The notes beneath the pieces are model-generated. The model saw nothing but the letters and a program-made list of their open reading frames with translations, was not told the DNA's origin and ran no database searches. This document shows, piece after piece, positions 47,191 to 55,714 of a stretch of DNA of 64,000 nt. Source of the stretch: Pseudomonas frederiksbergensis (GTDB lineage Bacteria; Pseudomonadota; Gammaproteobacteria; Pseudomonadales; Pseudomonadaceae); the NCBI RefSeq assembly GCF_003732705.1, contig NZ_MOBR01000002.1, positions 62,001 to 126,000 of the forward strand, given 5' to 3'. A program made the position numbers and the translations under genes. The first letter of the stretch is position 1; every line of letters begins with the position of its first letter.

Positions 47191-48424
47191 AATGGAACAT
47201 CGTCAGGTCATCGTCATCGGTGCCGGTCCTTCGGGCGCCATCGCCGCCGCGCTGCTCAAGCGCAAGGGTCACGATGTGTTGGTGATCGAGCGCCAGCACT
47301 TCCCACGGTTCTCCATCGGCGAAAGCCTGTTGTCCCATTGCCTGGATTTCGTCGAAGAGGCCGGCATGCTGGAAGCGGTGAATGCCGCCGGGTTCCAGGT
47401 GAAAACCGGTGCTGCGTTCGCCTGGGGCGATGAATACAGCGCCTTCGATTTTGGCGACACCTTCAGCAACGGCAAGCCGACCACCTTCCAGGTGCAGCGC
47501 GCCGATTTCGACAAACTGCTGGCCGATCAGGCAGCACTGCAAGGTGTGGAATTGCGTTACGGCGAAGCCATCGTCAGCGCCGATTTCAGCCTGGCGAAAC
47601 CGCAACTGAACGTGTTGCGCGAGGATGGCAGCGAGTACCGGGTCGAAGCGGATTTCGTGCTCGACGCCAGCGGCTACGGCCGAGTGTTGCCGCGCTTGCT
47701 GGACCTGGAAGCACCGTCGAATTTTCCGGTGCGCCAAGCGGTGTTCACCCACGTCGAAGACCACATCGACAACCCGACATTCGACCGCAGCAAAATCCTC
47801 GTCACCACCCACCCGATTCATCGCGATATCTGGTTCTGGACCATCCCGTTCAGCAACGGCCGGTGCTCGGTGGGTGTGGTGGCCGCCGCTGAACATTTCG
47901 AGGGTCGCACCGCCAATCTGGACCAGTGCCTGCGCGGTTTCATCGCCGAAACCCCAAGCCTGGCCGGGGTGCTGAACAATGCCGTGTGGGACACCCCGGC
48001 GCGCACCATTGGCGGCTACTCGGCCAACGTCAAAGCGTTGCACGGCCCAGGCTTTGCGCTGTTGGGCAACGCGGCAGAATTCCTCGACCCGGTGTTCTCC
48101 TCCGGCGTGACCATCGCCATGCGTTCGGCGAGCATGGCCGCCGGTGTGCTGCACCGCCAATTGCAGGGTGAAAGCGTCGACTGGCAAACCGAGTTCGCCG
48201 ACCCGCTCAAGCGCGGCGTCGATACGTTCCGATGCTACGTTGAAGGCTGGTACACCGGCACCTTCCAGGACGTGATTTTCCATGACGGCAGCTCACGGGA
48301 AATCCGCCGCATGATCGCCTCGATCCTCGCCGGTTATGCCTGGGATGAACGCAACCCGTTCGTCAGCGAAGCGAAGCGCCGGTTGAAGGTGATCTCGGAA
48401 TTTTGTGCAAGGGATGCCACATGA
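47177..48424 (+). CDS. FAD-dependent oxidoreductase with flavin-halogenase signatures
   Basis: The 415-aa protein has the Rossmann motif GAGPSG (residues 15-20), then GESLL at 49, Lys76 in GFQVKTGAAFAWG and WFWTIP at 219-224, a full WxWxIP motif. GES, this lysine and WxWxIP together are the marks of flavin-dependent halogenases; geranylgeranyl-reductase-type enzymes share the fold. It could halogenate the aromatic head or hydroxylate/oxidise it. Start GTG 47177 has AAGGA 6 bases upstream; ATG 47192 is an alternative. No flavin reductase gene is nearby. Confidence 0.85.
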   Translation: MPTVEMEHRQVIVIGAGPSGAIAAALLKRKGHDVLVIERQHFPRFSIGESLLSHCLDFVEEAGMLEAVNAAGFQVKTGAAFAWGDEYSAFDFGDTFSNGKPTTFQVQRADFDKLLADQAALQGVELRYGEAIVSADFSLAKPQLNVLREDGSEYRVEADFVLDASGYGRVLPRLLDLEAPSNFPVRQAVFTHVEDHIDNPTFDRSKILVTTHPIHRDIWFWTIPFSNGRCSVGVVAAAEHFEGRTANLDQCLRGFIAETPSLAGVLNNAVWDTPARTIGGYSANVKALHGPGFALLGNAAEFLDPVFSSGVTIAMRSASMAAGVLHRQLQGESVDWQTEFADPLKRGVDTFRCYVEGWYTGTFQDVIFHDGSSREIRRMIASILAGYAWDERNPFVSEAKRRLKVISEFCARDAT

Positions 48425-49146
48425 GTTACTTGAGCGACAACTACGTCGAAGAAACCAAATTCGGTTTCTGGTTCCTGCGCAGCCACACCTGGCAGCACCA
48501 TGTGTTGCGGGTGGCGATCAATGATCTGCGTCGTTTGTTCAGTGAATCGCTGCCCAGTCACCCGGTGCTGCTGGATGCTGGCTGCGGCCAGGGCAAGTCG
48601 TTCCAGTATTTGCGCCAGACCTTTGCGCCCCAGCGTTTGATCGGTGTTGATGCCGACCCGCACAGCCTGAACCTCAGCGCTGAAGAGGCGGCGCGTCAGG
48701 GCATGACCGTGGACCTGATCGGCAGTGACTGCGCGACGCTCAATGTGGCGGACGCCAGTGTTGATCTGCTGTTCTGCCACCAGACCTTTCATCATCTGGT
48801 GGAGCAGGATCAGGCTTTGGCTGAGTTCTATCGCGTGCTCAAGCCCGGCGGCTATCTGCTGTTCGCCGAGTCCACCGAGGCTTACATTGATACGTGGGTG
48901 ATTCGCTGGTTGTTCCGCCACCCGATGCACGTGCAAAAGAGCGCGGCCGGGTATCTGGAGATGATTCGTCAACAGGGTTTCGAATTCGGCCCGCAGAACG
49001 TGTCTTACCCGTACTTGTGGTGGAGCCGCGCCACGGATTTCGGTTTGCTTGAACGCTTTGGCTTGCGTAAGCCCAAACCCTTTGGCCAGCGGGAAGAAAC
49101 GTTGGTCAATGTGGTGGCGCGCAAGCCGCTTGAAGGTGTTGTTTGA
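48421..49146 (+). CDS. SAM-dependent class I methyltransferase
   Basis: The 241-aa protein has SAM-binding motif I VLLDAGCGQGKS near residue 47, acidic end of strand 2 (GVDADPHS) and motif IV LLFCHQTFHHL. Methyl groups on the aryl head are known features of aryl polyenes, so ring C- or O-methylation is the likely role. It overlaps the flavoenzyme gene by four bases and is followed by a REP element that interrupts the operon. Confidence 0.87.
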   Translation: MSYLSDNYVEETKFGFWFLRSHTWQHHVLRVAINDLRRLFSESLPSHPVLLDAGCGQGKSFQYLRQTFAPQRLIGVDADPHSLNLSAEEAARQGMTVDLIGSDCATLNVADASVDLLFCHQTFHHLVEQDQALAEFYRVLKPGGYLLFAESTEAYIDTWVIRWLFRHPMHVQKSAAGYLEMIRQQGFEFGPQNVSYPYLWWSRATDFGLLERFGLRKPKPFGQREETLVNVVARKPLEGVV

Positions 49147-49165
49147 TGCTTACTCACGCTAACCA

Positions 49166-49259
49166 CTGTGGGAGCGAGCCTGCTCGCGAAGGCGGTGGGT
49201 CAGTCAATAAAATTGGTGGATATGCTGACGCCTTCGCGAGCAAGCCCGCTCCCACAGGG
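49166..49259. repeat. REP-type inverted repeat at the start of the lipoprotein gene (family 1)
   Basis: Arms GTGGGAGCGAGCCTGCTCGC and reverse complement flank a 45-base spacer. The end of the element abuts the start region of the DUF3261 gene. Confidence 0.85.
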
Positions 49260-49265
49260 TTTGTG

Positions 49266-49751
49266 GTGTTGCTGAGATTTGTGCTGCTCGGTTTCATCCT
49301 GTTGCTCAGCGCTTGCGCCAACCGCGCGCCGTTGCCCGAGCACAGCCCAACCCTGGCGCTGCCGCTGCAATTGCACATCCAGCGGCTGGTGGCCGATGAT
49401 CGTCAGGACTGGGTGTTGGTGATCCAGCAGGAAGGCCCGGCCCTGCGTTGGTCGATGATGGATTTGCTCGGCATTCCCCAGGCCCGGCAGAAGCTGATCG
49501 ACGGCGACTGGCATGCCGATGGTCTGCTGCCACCGAATCCGGAAGCGCGAGAGCTGTTCGCCGCGCTGTTGTTTGCCCTGACGCCCGAAGGCGAGTTGCA
49601 AAGCAACTATCCCGCCGCGTGGCAGCATGGCGGGCAGCGCTCCTTGCCCGAGCATTGGGACGTCCGTTATTCACGACCGCTGAGTTTTGAATTGAACCTG
49701 CCCAAAGGCCCGAAATATCAAGTGACGCCGCTGAGCGGGGACACACCATGA
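49266..49751 (+). CDS. DUF3261 lipoprotein
   Basis: The product has about 161 aa. A hydrophobic N-terminus (LLRFVLLGFILLLSAC) ends in a lipobox LSAC, so it is a lipoprotein, probably of the outer membrane. The C-terminal part (WDVRYSRPLSFELNLP) marks the DUF3261 group found in aryl polyene clusters, perhaps receiving the pigment. The start is uncertain: the frame is open back to 49143 through a REP element, but that part encodes no sensible signal. GTG 49266 or 49263, just behind CAGGG at the repeat end, gives a normal lipoprotein signal. Confidence 0.75.
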   Translation: MLLRFVLLGFILLLSACANRAPLPEHSPTLALPLQLHIQRLVADDRQDWVLVIQQEGPALRWSMMDLLGIPQARQKLIDGDWHADGLLPPNPEARELFAALLFALTPEGELQSNYPAAWQHGGQRSLPEHWDVRYSRPLSFELNLPKGPKYQVTPLSGDTP

Positions 49752-50944
49752 CTGTCTGGCTGAACGCCCTCGGGGTGATTTGCGCCCTGGGTCGCGACAA
49801 AGCGGAAGTCGCCCACAATCTGTTTGCCGGCGATTGCTCCGGCATGCGCAGCGAGGCCGGTTGGGTGACGGGACGTTCTTTGCCGGTCGCGGCGGTTCAT
49901 GGCGAATTGGCGCCGATTCCGCCCGAGATGACCGCGCAACGCAGCCGCAATAATCAACTGTTGCTGGAAGCGGCGCTGCAAATCCGCCCGGACATTGATC
50001 GCGCGATCCAGACCTACGGCCATGGCCGCGTCGGCGTCGTGCTGGGTACCAGCACCTCGGGCATCGACGAAGCCAGTCGCGGTTTGGCCCATTACGTGCG
50101 CGAGCATGAGTTCCCCGACGACTACGACTATCAGCAGCAGGAGCTCGGCGCACCGGCGAATTTCCTCGCTGACTGGCTGCAACTGAGCGGCCCGGCCTAT
50201 GTAATTTCCACGGCTTGCACCTCCAGCGCTCGGGCCTTGATGAGCGCCCAGCGGTTGCTGGACCTGGGGTTGTGCGATGCGGTGCTGTGCGGCGGCGTCG
50301 ACAGTTTGTGCAAACTGACGCTCAACGGTTTCTCGGCCCTGGAAGCGGTGTCCGGGCAGCGCTGCAATCCGTTCTCGGTGAATCGCAACGGCATCAATAT
50401 CGGCGAAGCGGCAGTGCTGTTTTTGATGAGCAAAAGTGCCGGCGACGGTCCATCGATTGCTCTGCTCGGCAGTGGCGCCAGTTCCGATGCGCACCATATT
50501 TCTGCGCCGGAACCGACCGGCCGGGGTGCCCTGCAAGCGATGCGCAAAGCCTTGAGCCGCGCCCACCTGCAACCCTCGCAAATCGGTTACCTGAACTTGC
50601 ACGGCACGGCCACCCAGCACAACGACGCCATGGAAAGCCTGGCGGTCTCGGCGCTGTTCCCGGACGGTGTGCCCTGCTCGTCGACCAAACCGATGACCGG
50701 CCACACCCTTGGTGCCGCCGGTGCCCTGGAAGCGGCGTTCTGCTGGTTGAGCCTGAGCGCCGACAACCCCGAGCACGCCCTGCCGCCCCACGTCTGGGAC
50801 GGCCAGCCCGATCCGGACCTGCCACCACTCAATTGGGTGACCCCGGCCCATCGCCTGGCGTCCATTGCACCCCGCTACCTGATGAGCAATTCGTTTGCCT
50901 TCGGTGGCAATAACGTCAGCCTGATTATCGGAGACGCCCCATGA
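49748..50944 (+). CDS. apeO: Beta-ketoacyl-ACP synthase of the aryl polyene system
   Basis: The 398-aa condensing enzyme has the full triad: Cys157 (STACTSSA), His285 (HGTATQHND) and His319 (GHTLGAAGA). By order before the dehydratase-reductase-synthase set it corresponds to ApeO, which forms the elongating pair with the chain-length factor ApeC. It condenses malonyl-ACP with the growing polyene. It has four-base overlaps on both sides. Confidence 0.88.
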   Translation: MTVWLNALGVICALGRDKAEVAHNLFAGDCSGMRSEAGWVTGRSLPVAAVHGELAPIPPEMTAQRSRNNQLLLEAALQIRPDIDRAIQTYGHGRVGVVLGTSTSGIDEASRGLAHYVREHEFPDDYDYQQQELGAPANFLADWLQLSGPAYVISTACTSSARALMSAQRLLDLGLCDAVLCGGVDSLCKLTLNGFSALEAVSGQRCNPFSVNRNGINIGEAAVLFLMSKSAGDGPSIALLGSGASSDAHHISAPEPTGRGALQAMRKALSRAHLQPSQIGYLNLHGTATQHNDAMESLAVSALFPDGVPCSSTKPMTGHTLGAAGALEAAFCWLSLSADNPEHALPPHVWDGQPDPDLPPLNWVTPAHRLASIAPRYLMSNSFAFGGNNVSLIIGDAP

Positions 50945-51399
50945 TTGACTGGCCGCTCGCCGAACTGCTGCCTCACGCTGGCGACATGATCCTCATCGAG
51001 CAGATCCTGTCGTTCGATGACGAGCAGATTCACACTCGCCTCACCGTCAAACCCGGTGGCCTGTTCAACCGTCCCGACGGTAGCCTGCCGGCCTGGGTCG
51101 GCATCGAACTGATGGCCCAGAGCGTGGCGGCCTACGCCGGTTGCCATGCCCGTGCGCGGGGTGATGCGGTGGAGCTGGGCTTTTTGCTCGGCACCCGTAA
51201 ATTCGAATGCAACGTCGAGCACTTCCCCGTCGGCACCGAGCTGGCTATCCACGGTGTGCGCTCCCTGGAAGACGACAGCGGCATGGGCGTGTTCGAATGC
51301 CACATCCACGCCCCCGGCATCCACGCCACCGCCCGGCTCAACGTGTACCGCCCGCCGCAAGCGGCGCAATACCTTAAAGAAACCCAAGGAGTCGAGTGA
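50941..51399 (+). CDS. apeP: 3-Hydroxyacyl-ACP dehydratase (ApeP type)
   Basis: This 152-aa hotdog protein begins DWPLAELLPHAGDMILI, with His12 as the probable catalytic base, and has AWVGIELMAQSVAAYAG in the central helix. It removes water after ketoreduction to give the conjugated double bonds. A second dehydratase domain is fused to the ligase at 37694. It overlaps the ketosynthase by four bases. Confidence 0.88.
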   Translation: MIDWPLAELLPHAGDMILIEQILSFDDEQIHTRLTVKPGGLFNRPDGSLPAWVGIELMAQSVAAYAGCHARARGDAVELGFLLGTRKFECNVEHFPVGTELAIHGVRSLEDDSGMGVFECHIHAPGIHATARLNVYRPPQAAQYLKETQGVE

Positions 51400-52127
51400 T
51401 GACTGAATCCGTACTGGTCACCGGTTCCAGCCGTGGCATTGGCCGCGCTATCGCGTTGCGTCTGGCCCAGGCCGGGCACGACATCGTGCTGCATTGCCGC
51501 AGTGGGCTGGCCGAGGCTGAAGCGGTTAAAGCTGAAGTCGAAGCCTTGGGTCGCAACGCTCGCGTGCTGCAATTCGACGTGTCCGACCGCGCCAGTTGCA
51601 AAGCCATTCTTGAGGCCGACGTCGAAGCCCATGGCGCCTATTACGGCGTGGTGCTCAACGCCGGGCTGACCCGCGACGGTGCTTTTCCGGCACTGAGCGA
51701 GGATGATTGGGATGTGGTGATGCGCACCAACCTCGACGGTTTCTACAACGTGCTGCACCCGGTGATGATGCCGATGATCCGTCGTCGCGCCGCCGGGCGG
51801 ATTGTGTGCATCACTTCGGTTTCCGGGTTGATCGGTAATCGCGGGCAGGTCAACTACAGCGCCTCCAAGGCCGGGTTGATCGGCGCGGCGAAAGCGTTGG
51901 CGATCGAACTGGGCAAACGCAAGATTACCGTCAACTGTGTCGCACCCGGCCTGATCGACACCGCAATGCTCGACGAAAACGTGCCGGTGGAAGAACTGAT
52001 GAAAATGATCCCCGCACAACGCATGGGCACCCCTGAAGAGGTGGCCGGCGCGGTGAATTTCCTGATGTCGGCGGAAGCCTCGTACATCACCCGCCAGGTT
52101 CTGGCCGTCAATGGAGGCCTGTGCTGA
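51399..52127 (+). CDS. apeQ: 3-Oxoacyl-ACP reductase (ApeQ, FabG-like)
   Basis: The 242-aa short-chain dehydrogenase has TGSSRGIG (cofactor loop), NAG, Ser in TSVSG and the catalytic YSASK. It reduces the beta-keto group at each elongation cycle with NADPH. ATG 51399, with AAGGA 8 bases upstream, is preferred to GTG 51396. It overlaps the dehydratase stop by one base. Confidence 0.92.
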   Translation: MTESVLVTGSSRGIGRAIALRLAQAGHDIVLHCRSGLAEAEAVKAEVEALGRNARVLQFDVSDRASCKAILEADVEAHGAYYGVVLNAGLTRDGAFPALSEDDWDVVMRTNLDGFYNVLHPVMMPMIRRRAAGRIVCITSVSGLIGNRGQVNYSASKAGLIGAAKALAIELGKRKITVNCVAPGLIDTAMLDENVPVEELMKMIPAQRMGTPEEVAGAVNFLMSAEASYITRQVLAVNGGLC

Positions 52128-53353
52128 TGAAGCGCGTCGTCGTCACCGGCATGGCCGGCATCACCTCACTGGGCAGCGACTGGGAGACCATCGCTGGCAA
52201 CTTCGCAGCCAACCGCAGCGGCATTCGCCGGATGGACGAGTGGGATCGGTTCACCGAACTCAACACCCGCCTGGCTGGGCCGATCGACGATTTCAAGGTG
52301 CCGAGCCACTGGACCCGCAAACAGCTGCGCAGCATGGGTCGCGTCTCGCGGCTCGCTGTCGGCGCTGCTGAGCAAGCGCTGGCCGACGCCGGGTTGTTGG
52401 GCGATGAATCGATCAAGGACGGACGCATGGGCGTCGCCTGCGGTTCGTCCACCGGCAGCACCGACGAGATCAAGGCATTCGGCAACATGCTGCTCAACTC
52501 GGTGGCCGAAGGCCTGAACGCCAATTCCTACGTGCGGATGATGCCGCACACCACGGCGGCGAATATCAGCATCTTCTTCGGCCTCACCGGCCGGCTGATC
52601 CCGACCTCCAGCGCCTGCACCAGCGGCAGCCAGGGCATCGGCTACGCCTACGAATCGATCAAGTTCGGGCGCCTGCCGCTGATGCTCGCCGGCGGCGCCG
52701 AAGAACTGTGCCCGACCGAAGCCATGGTCTTCGACGCGCTCTACGCCACCAGCCTGAAAAACGACGCGCCACAAACCAGCCCACGCCCGTATGACAAGGG
52801 CCGCGATGGCCTGGTGATCGGTGAAGGCGGCGGCATGCTGGTGCTCGAAGAACTCGAACACGCCTTGGCTCGCGGTGCGCACATCCATGCCGAACTCGTC
52901 GGTTTCGGCAGCAACGCCGACGGCCAGCACACCACTCGCCCCGAACAGGCCACCATGCGCCGAGCCATGGAGCTGGCCCTTGAAGACGCCGGTTTGCAGC
53001 CATCGGACATCGGCTACGTGAACGGTCACGGCACCGCCACCGAACAGGGCGACATCGCCGAAACACTGGCCACCAGTGCGTTGTTCGGCGAGCACATGCC
53101 GATCAGCTCGCAGAAGAGTTTCCTCGGCCACACCCTCGGGGCCTGCGGCGCGCTGGAATCCTGGTTCAGCATCGAAATGATGAACCGCGACCTCTACGCC
53201 CACACCTTCAACCTCGACGAGATCGACCCGCACTGCGGCAAGCTCGACTACCTGCGCGGCGAGTTCCGGCAGATGAGCAACCAATACGTGATGAACAACA
53301 ACTTTGCCTTCGGCGGCGTCAACACCTCGCTGATCTTCCGCCGCTGGTCGTAA
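52127..53353 (+). CDS. apeR: Beta-ketoacyl-ACP synthase, last gene of the operon (ApeR, FabF-like)
   Basis: The 408-aa enzyme has Cys164 (SSACTSG), His301 (HGTATEQ) and His335 (GHTLGACGA). In described systems ApeR is the additional ketosynthase, thought to make the first elongation or a fatty-acid-like part. ATG 52127 follows GGAGG by 9 bases, better than GTG 52121. It ends the operon; the next gene starts 29 bases later. Confidence 0.9.
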   Translation: MKRVVVTGMAGITSLGSDWETIAGNFAANRSGIRRMDEWDRFTELNTRLAGPIDDFKVPSHWTRKQLRSMGRVSRLAVGAAEQALADAGLLGDESIKDGRMGVACGSSTGSTDEIKAFGNMLLNSVAEGLNANSYVRMMPHTTAANISIFFGLTGRLIPTSSACTSGSQGIGYAYESIKFGRLPLMLAGGAEELCPTEAMVFDALYATSLKNDAPQTSPRPYDKGRDGLVIGEGGGMLVLEELEHALARGAHIHAELVGFGSNADGQHTTRPEQATMRRAMELALEDAGLQPSDIGYVNGHGTATEQGDIAETLATSALFGEHMPISSQKSFLGHTLGACGALESWFSIEMMNRDLYAHTFNLDEIDPHCGKLDYLRGEFRQMSNQYVMNNNFAFGGVNTSLIFRRWS

Positions 53354-53382
53354 CCGAATTAATCCGGGTCAAGGAGACCTCC

Positions 53383-53829
53383 ATGCACTTCAAGAAACTC
53401 GCTGCCGCCGCCACCCTGCTGATTTGCGCCTTCCCCGCCGTCAGCCAGGCCCGCGACACCCCGGTGTACCTGCCCTTCGACAAAGCCGTCGCCGAAGCCA
53501 CCCGCACCGGCAAAATCGATGGCAGCGTGAAGTTCTACCTGGCCGGCAACACCCCGGCCGGCAACGTCACCGTCGTCAGCCCTGGCGCCGTGACCAACAA
53601 GAAAACCAACGCCTTCAACAAGTCCGACGAAGTCGCCTGCGAATGGGTCGCGCAATCGGCAATCATCAGCCTGCACCAGGCAGCCAAGAGCGCCGGGGCT
53701 AACGCGGTGACCAACATTGTGAGTTTCTACAAGAGCAATGAGCGCAAAGACGCCACCAACTATGAATGCCACGCCGGGGCGATCATGGCCGGGGTTGCGT
53801 TGAAAGGGGATTTGGCGAAGGTTCAGTAA
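53383..53829 (+). CDS. Secreted small protein of unknown function
   Basis: The 148-aa product has a clear signal peptide (MHFKKLAAAATLLICAFPAVSQA). The mature part has two cysteines (CEW and YEC) that could pair and a stretch AKSAGANAVTNIVSFYK reminiscent of YbjQ/DUF74-like alpha-beta proteins. Homologues are often misnamed as excinuclease ATPase subunits. It may be co-transcribed with the aryl polyene operon (29-base gap, AAGGAG upstream), since a strong terminator comes only after it. Confidence 0.7.
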   Translation: MHFKKLAAAATLLICAFPAVSQARDTPVYLPFDKAVAEATRTGKIDGSVKFYLAGNTPAGNVTVVSPGAVTNKKTNAFNKSDEVACEWVAQSAIISLHQAAKSAGANAVTNIVSFYKSNERKDATNYECHAGAIMAGVALKGDLAKVQ

Positions 53830-53845
53830 CGCCAGAATCGACAAA

Positions 53846-53871
53846 GGGTGCCTTTCTGGCACCCTTTTTTT
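53846..53871 (+). terminator. Rho-independent terminator
   Basis: GGGTGCC-TTTCT-GGCACCC followed by seven T, 17 bases after the stop codon of the secreted protein gene. It probably ends the whole aryl polyene transcript. Confidence 0.9.
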
Positions 53872-54056
53872 ATCGTTGAATCAAGGTAAGTCGCAGTTAT
53901 CCACCAGTGGTCGCCCAATACCTGTCTCGATAGAAAGATCAAATCTATATAGAAATTATTTCAAATCGATATTAAAAACTGTCAAAAGTAACAGGTTTGT
54001 TTTTTGGTAGAACTGAATATCGTAATGGTTACCTGACCAATATGGAGCATCCTTCA

Positions 54057-54317
54057 ATGTCAACCGATGAACAAGAAGCGGCGGCCGACGAAAAAACCGA
54101 ATTCGTATTCGAAGTAATATTGTTAGAGGCAGGAACAAAGAAAGTCGACGTAATAGAGGCCATTCGAAAAAGTACAGGCCTTGGTTTAAAAGAAGCCAAG
54201 GCGATAGTAGATGTTGCACCAGCACAAATTCTGACTGTTAAATCAATGGAAGCAGCAGAGGCTATTAAAAAAACAGTTGAAAACGCTGGAGCTAAAGCTG
54301 AAATTAATCAGTACTAG
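54057..54317 (+). CDS. Stand-alone ribosomal protein L7/L12 C-terminal-domain protein
   Basis: The 86-aa protein aligns by eye with the C-terminal domain of L7/L12: EKTEF, then [42 protein letters not shown]. It has no N-terminal dimerisation domain and no hinge, so it cannot anchor to L10 in the usual way. The L7/L12 CTD recruits translation GTPases. ATG 54057 has GGAG 9 bases upstream. The gene and its upstream 150 bases are AT-rich compared with the operon before, which suggests acquisition. Function is unknown. Confidence 0.7.
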   Translation: MSTDEQEAAADEKTEFVFEVILLEAGTKKVDVIEAIRKSTGLGLKEAKAIVDVAPAQILTVKSMEAAEAIKKTVENAGAKAEINQY

Positions 54318-54346
54318 ATAGATGATAGCCTTCCAAATCCAGCGAC

Positions 54347-54371
54347 GTTCCCCATGCTCCGCGTGGGAATT
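54347..54371. repeat. Half copy of the long palindromic repeat (family 3)
   Basis: CGTTCCCCATGCTCCGCGTG and following matches only the left arm of the family-3 element, so this is a truncated remnant. Confidence 0.7.
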
Positions 54372-54420
54372 ATCAGCCAGTACCCGAAACCGGAATGCAC
54401 AACGCATTCTCTGAGCTGCC

Positions 54421-54480
54421 GAAGGCTGCGATCTTTTGACTTTGATTTTCCAAAAGCAAGATCAAAAGATCGCAGGCTGC
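54421..54480. repeat. REP-type inverted repeat (family 4)
   Basis: GCTGCGATCTTTTGA (54425-54439) pairs with TCAAAAGATCGCAG-GC (54462-54477), a common pseudomonad intergenic hairpin. It lies before the truncated queC copy. Confidence 0.8.
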
Positions 54481-54509
54481 GCCAGCTCCTACAAGGCTAG
54501 GTGAATATC

Positions 54510-54772
54510 GGAAAGCGGTGCACCTAATTTCGGAAACGTCCCACAGCAAGACCTTGAACTTCTCGATAGGGTCAATGATCCAGCGACCCTTTCGGGACCT
54601 TCCAAGGATGAAGAATATGAGTACAAAAGCAGTTATCGTTTTCAGTGGCGGCCAAGACTCAACAACCTGCTTGATCCACGCATTGCCAAACTACGATGAA
54701 ATACACTGCATCCCGTTTGATTATGGACAACGGCACCGTGCGGAAATTGAAGTTGCACAACAGCTTTCAGTG
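54510..54772 (+). repeat. Direct repeat, left copy (queC leader and 5' end)
   Basis: This is nearly identical to 55843-56105 (constant offset 1333): the leader and the first 52 codons of queC. Mismatches are rare until about 54755 and then become dense. It lies in the 54318-54813 gap, which has no intact gene. Confidence 0.9.
54617..54772 (+). pseudogene. queC: Truncated queC duplicate
   Basis: It has the same start and ribosome site as the complete gene at 55950, and the ATP-pyrophosphatase P-loop SGGQDSTT is intact. Similarity stops after about 52 codons (IEVAQQLSV); the frame then runs into unrelated sequence antisense to the antitoxin gene, ending at 54907. It lacks the zinc-binding and substrate parts, so it is a non-functional remnant, although its translation start signals are unchanged. 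Confidence 0.85.
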
Positions 54773-54813
54773 CCCCACTCGGGAACATGGCAACTCTTCG
54801 GCCTTTGTCCAAC

Positions 54814-55101
54814 TCAAGTGCTAGCGTGTAACTTCAGTCCCAACGCCTTGACCACTTTTAAAATGGTGCCGAACTCTGGATTACCTTCGCCTGATAAGGC
54901 CCGGTAGAGACTTTCCCGGGAAAGCCCCGCGTCACGCGCCACCTGAGTCATGCCACGAGCACGAGCGATAGTACCAAGAGCCTTGGCGATGAAAGCAGGA
55001 TCATCCCCCGCCTCCTCCATGCAAGCGTCCAGATAGTTAGCCATGTCCTCTTCGGTCTTGAGGTACTCAGCAGAGTCCCAACGAGTGAATTGTTCGGTCA
55101 T
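54814..55101 (-). CDS. Antitoxin, HigA-like XRE protein (TIGR02684 type)
   Basis: The 95-aa protein has an HTH in the C-terminal half ([29 protein letters not shown]), the known arrangement for COG3636 addiction-module antidotes. It would neutralise the RelE-like toxin encoded upstream and repress the operon through the palindrome at 55412-55431. The ATG overlaps the toxin stop by four bases. Toxin-first order is typical for this subfamily. Confidence 0.85.
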   Translation of the reverse strand: MTEQFTRWDSAEYLKTEEDMANYLDACMEEAGDDPAFIAKALGTIARARGMTQVARDAGLSRESLYRALSGEGNPEFGTILKVVKALGLKLHAST

Positions 55102-55403
55102 GGGTTTTGCTCCTGCCAGGACTTCGCGATGAACCTGGCTTGTTTGATGTCGCGGGTTTGGCTGCTTTTGTCACCACCACAAAGGAGGATGACCAATTGA
55201 CGGCCTTGTTGCATGAAATAGACCCTATAACCGGGTCCATAATCAATACGCGCCTCACTTAGCCCTTCCCCGATGGCTTTGACATCACCAAAATTTCCAT
55301 CGGCCATGCGGTCAATTCGCACCTGGATACGCATCCTGGCGCGGCTGTCGGCCAGCTTCGACAGCCAACCAGAGAATGTTGAACTTCGAAGGATCTCCGT
55401 CAT
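55098..55403 (-). CDS. Toxin, HigB/RelE-like (TIGR02683 type)
   Basis: This 101-aa RelE/ParE-superfamily protein starts MTEILRSSTFSGWLSKL, with GEGLSEARIDYGPGYRVYF and LLCGGDKSSQTRDIKQA, the typical killer-protein motifs. Members cleave mRNA at the ribosome. ATG 55403 is chosen over an upstream frame to 55439 because family proteins start there and the operator palindrome lies between. The pair sits between the two copies of the queC 5' region. Confidence 0.85.
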   Translation of the reverse strand: MTEILRSSTFSGWLSKLADSRARMRIQVRIDRMADGNFGDVKAIGEGLSEARIDYGPGYRVYFMQQGRQLVILLCGGDKSSQTRDIKQARFIAKSWQEQNP

Positions 55404-55411
55404 AAACCCGA

Positions 55412-55431
55412 GTGTAGCCCTTGAGCTACAC
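55412..55431 (-). promoter_or_regulatory. Palindromic operator of the toxin-antitoxin operon
   Basis: GTGTAGC (55412-55418) and GCTACAC (55425-55431) form a 7-bp inverted repeat with 6-base spacer, 9 bases upstream of the toxin start. It is a likely antitoxin binding site. Confidence 0.6.
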
Positions 55432-55469
55432 CAGCTCAACCCGAATTTTTATGCGTCAACTATCGGCCA

Positions 55470-55711
55470 TCAAACTGTTAACGGCTCAACCTTACTCGTC
55501 AGCAATTCAACAAACGCCTTCGCCATCGGCGATTTCTGATCCTTGCGCTGCACCAGCCACACCGCCGATACCGCTTCCGGATCCAGCAATGGCCGATACA
55601 CCACGCCATCAATCCTCATCCGCTGATACGACGCCGGCAGCACCGACACGCCCAATCCCGCCGCCACCAATCCAATAATGGTCATCGCCTCGCCCGCCTC
55701 TTGGGCGAAGT
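55470..55711 (-). pseudogene. lysR 3' fragment
   Basis: 55485-55711 duplicates 59822-60048, the last quarter of the intact lysR gene (offset 4337, over 90 percent identical by eye). The encoded part is the C-terminal piece EAGEAMTIIGLVAAGLGVSV to the stop. The last residues differ (PLTV against SVD) through a one-base shift. The 5' three quarters are missing: a family-3 palindrome begins three bases beyond the breakpoint. No promoter or start is present. Confidence 0.88.
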
Positions 55712-55714
55712 CTT

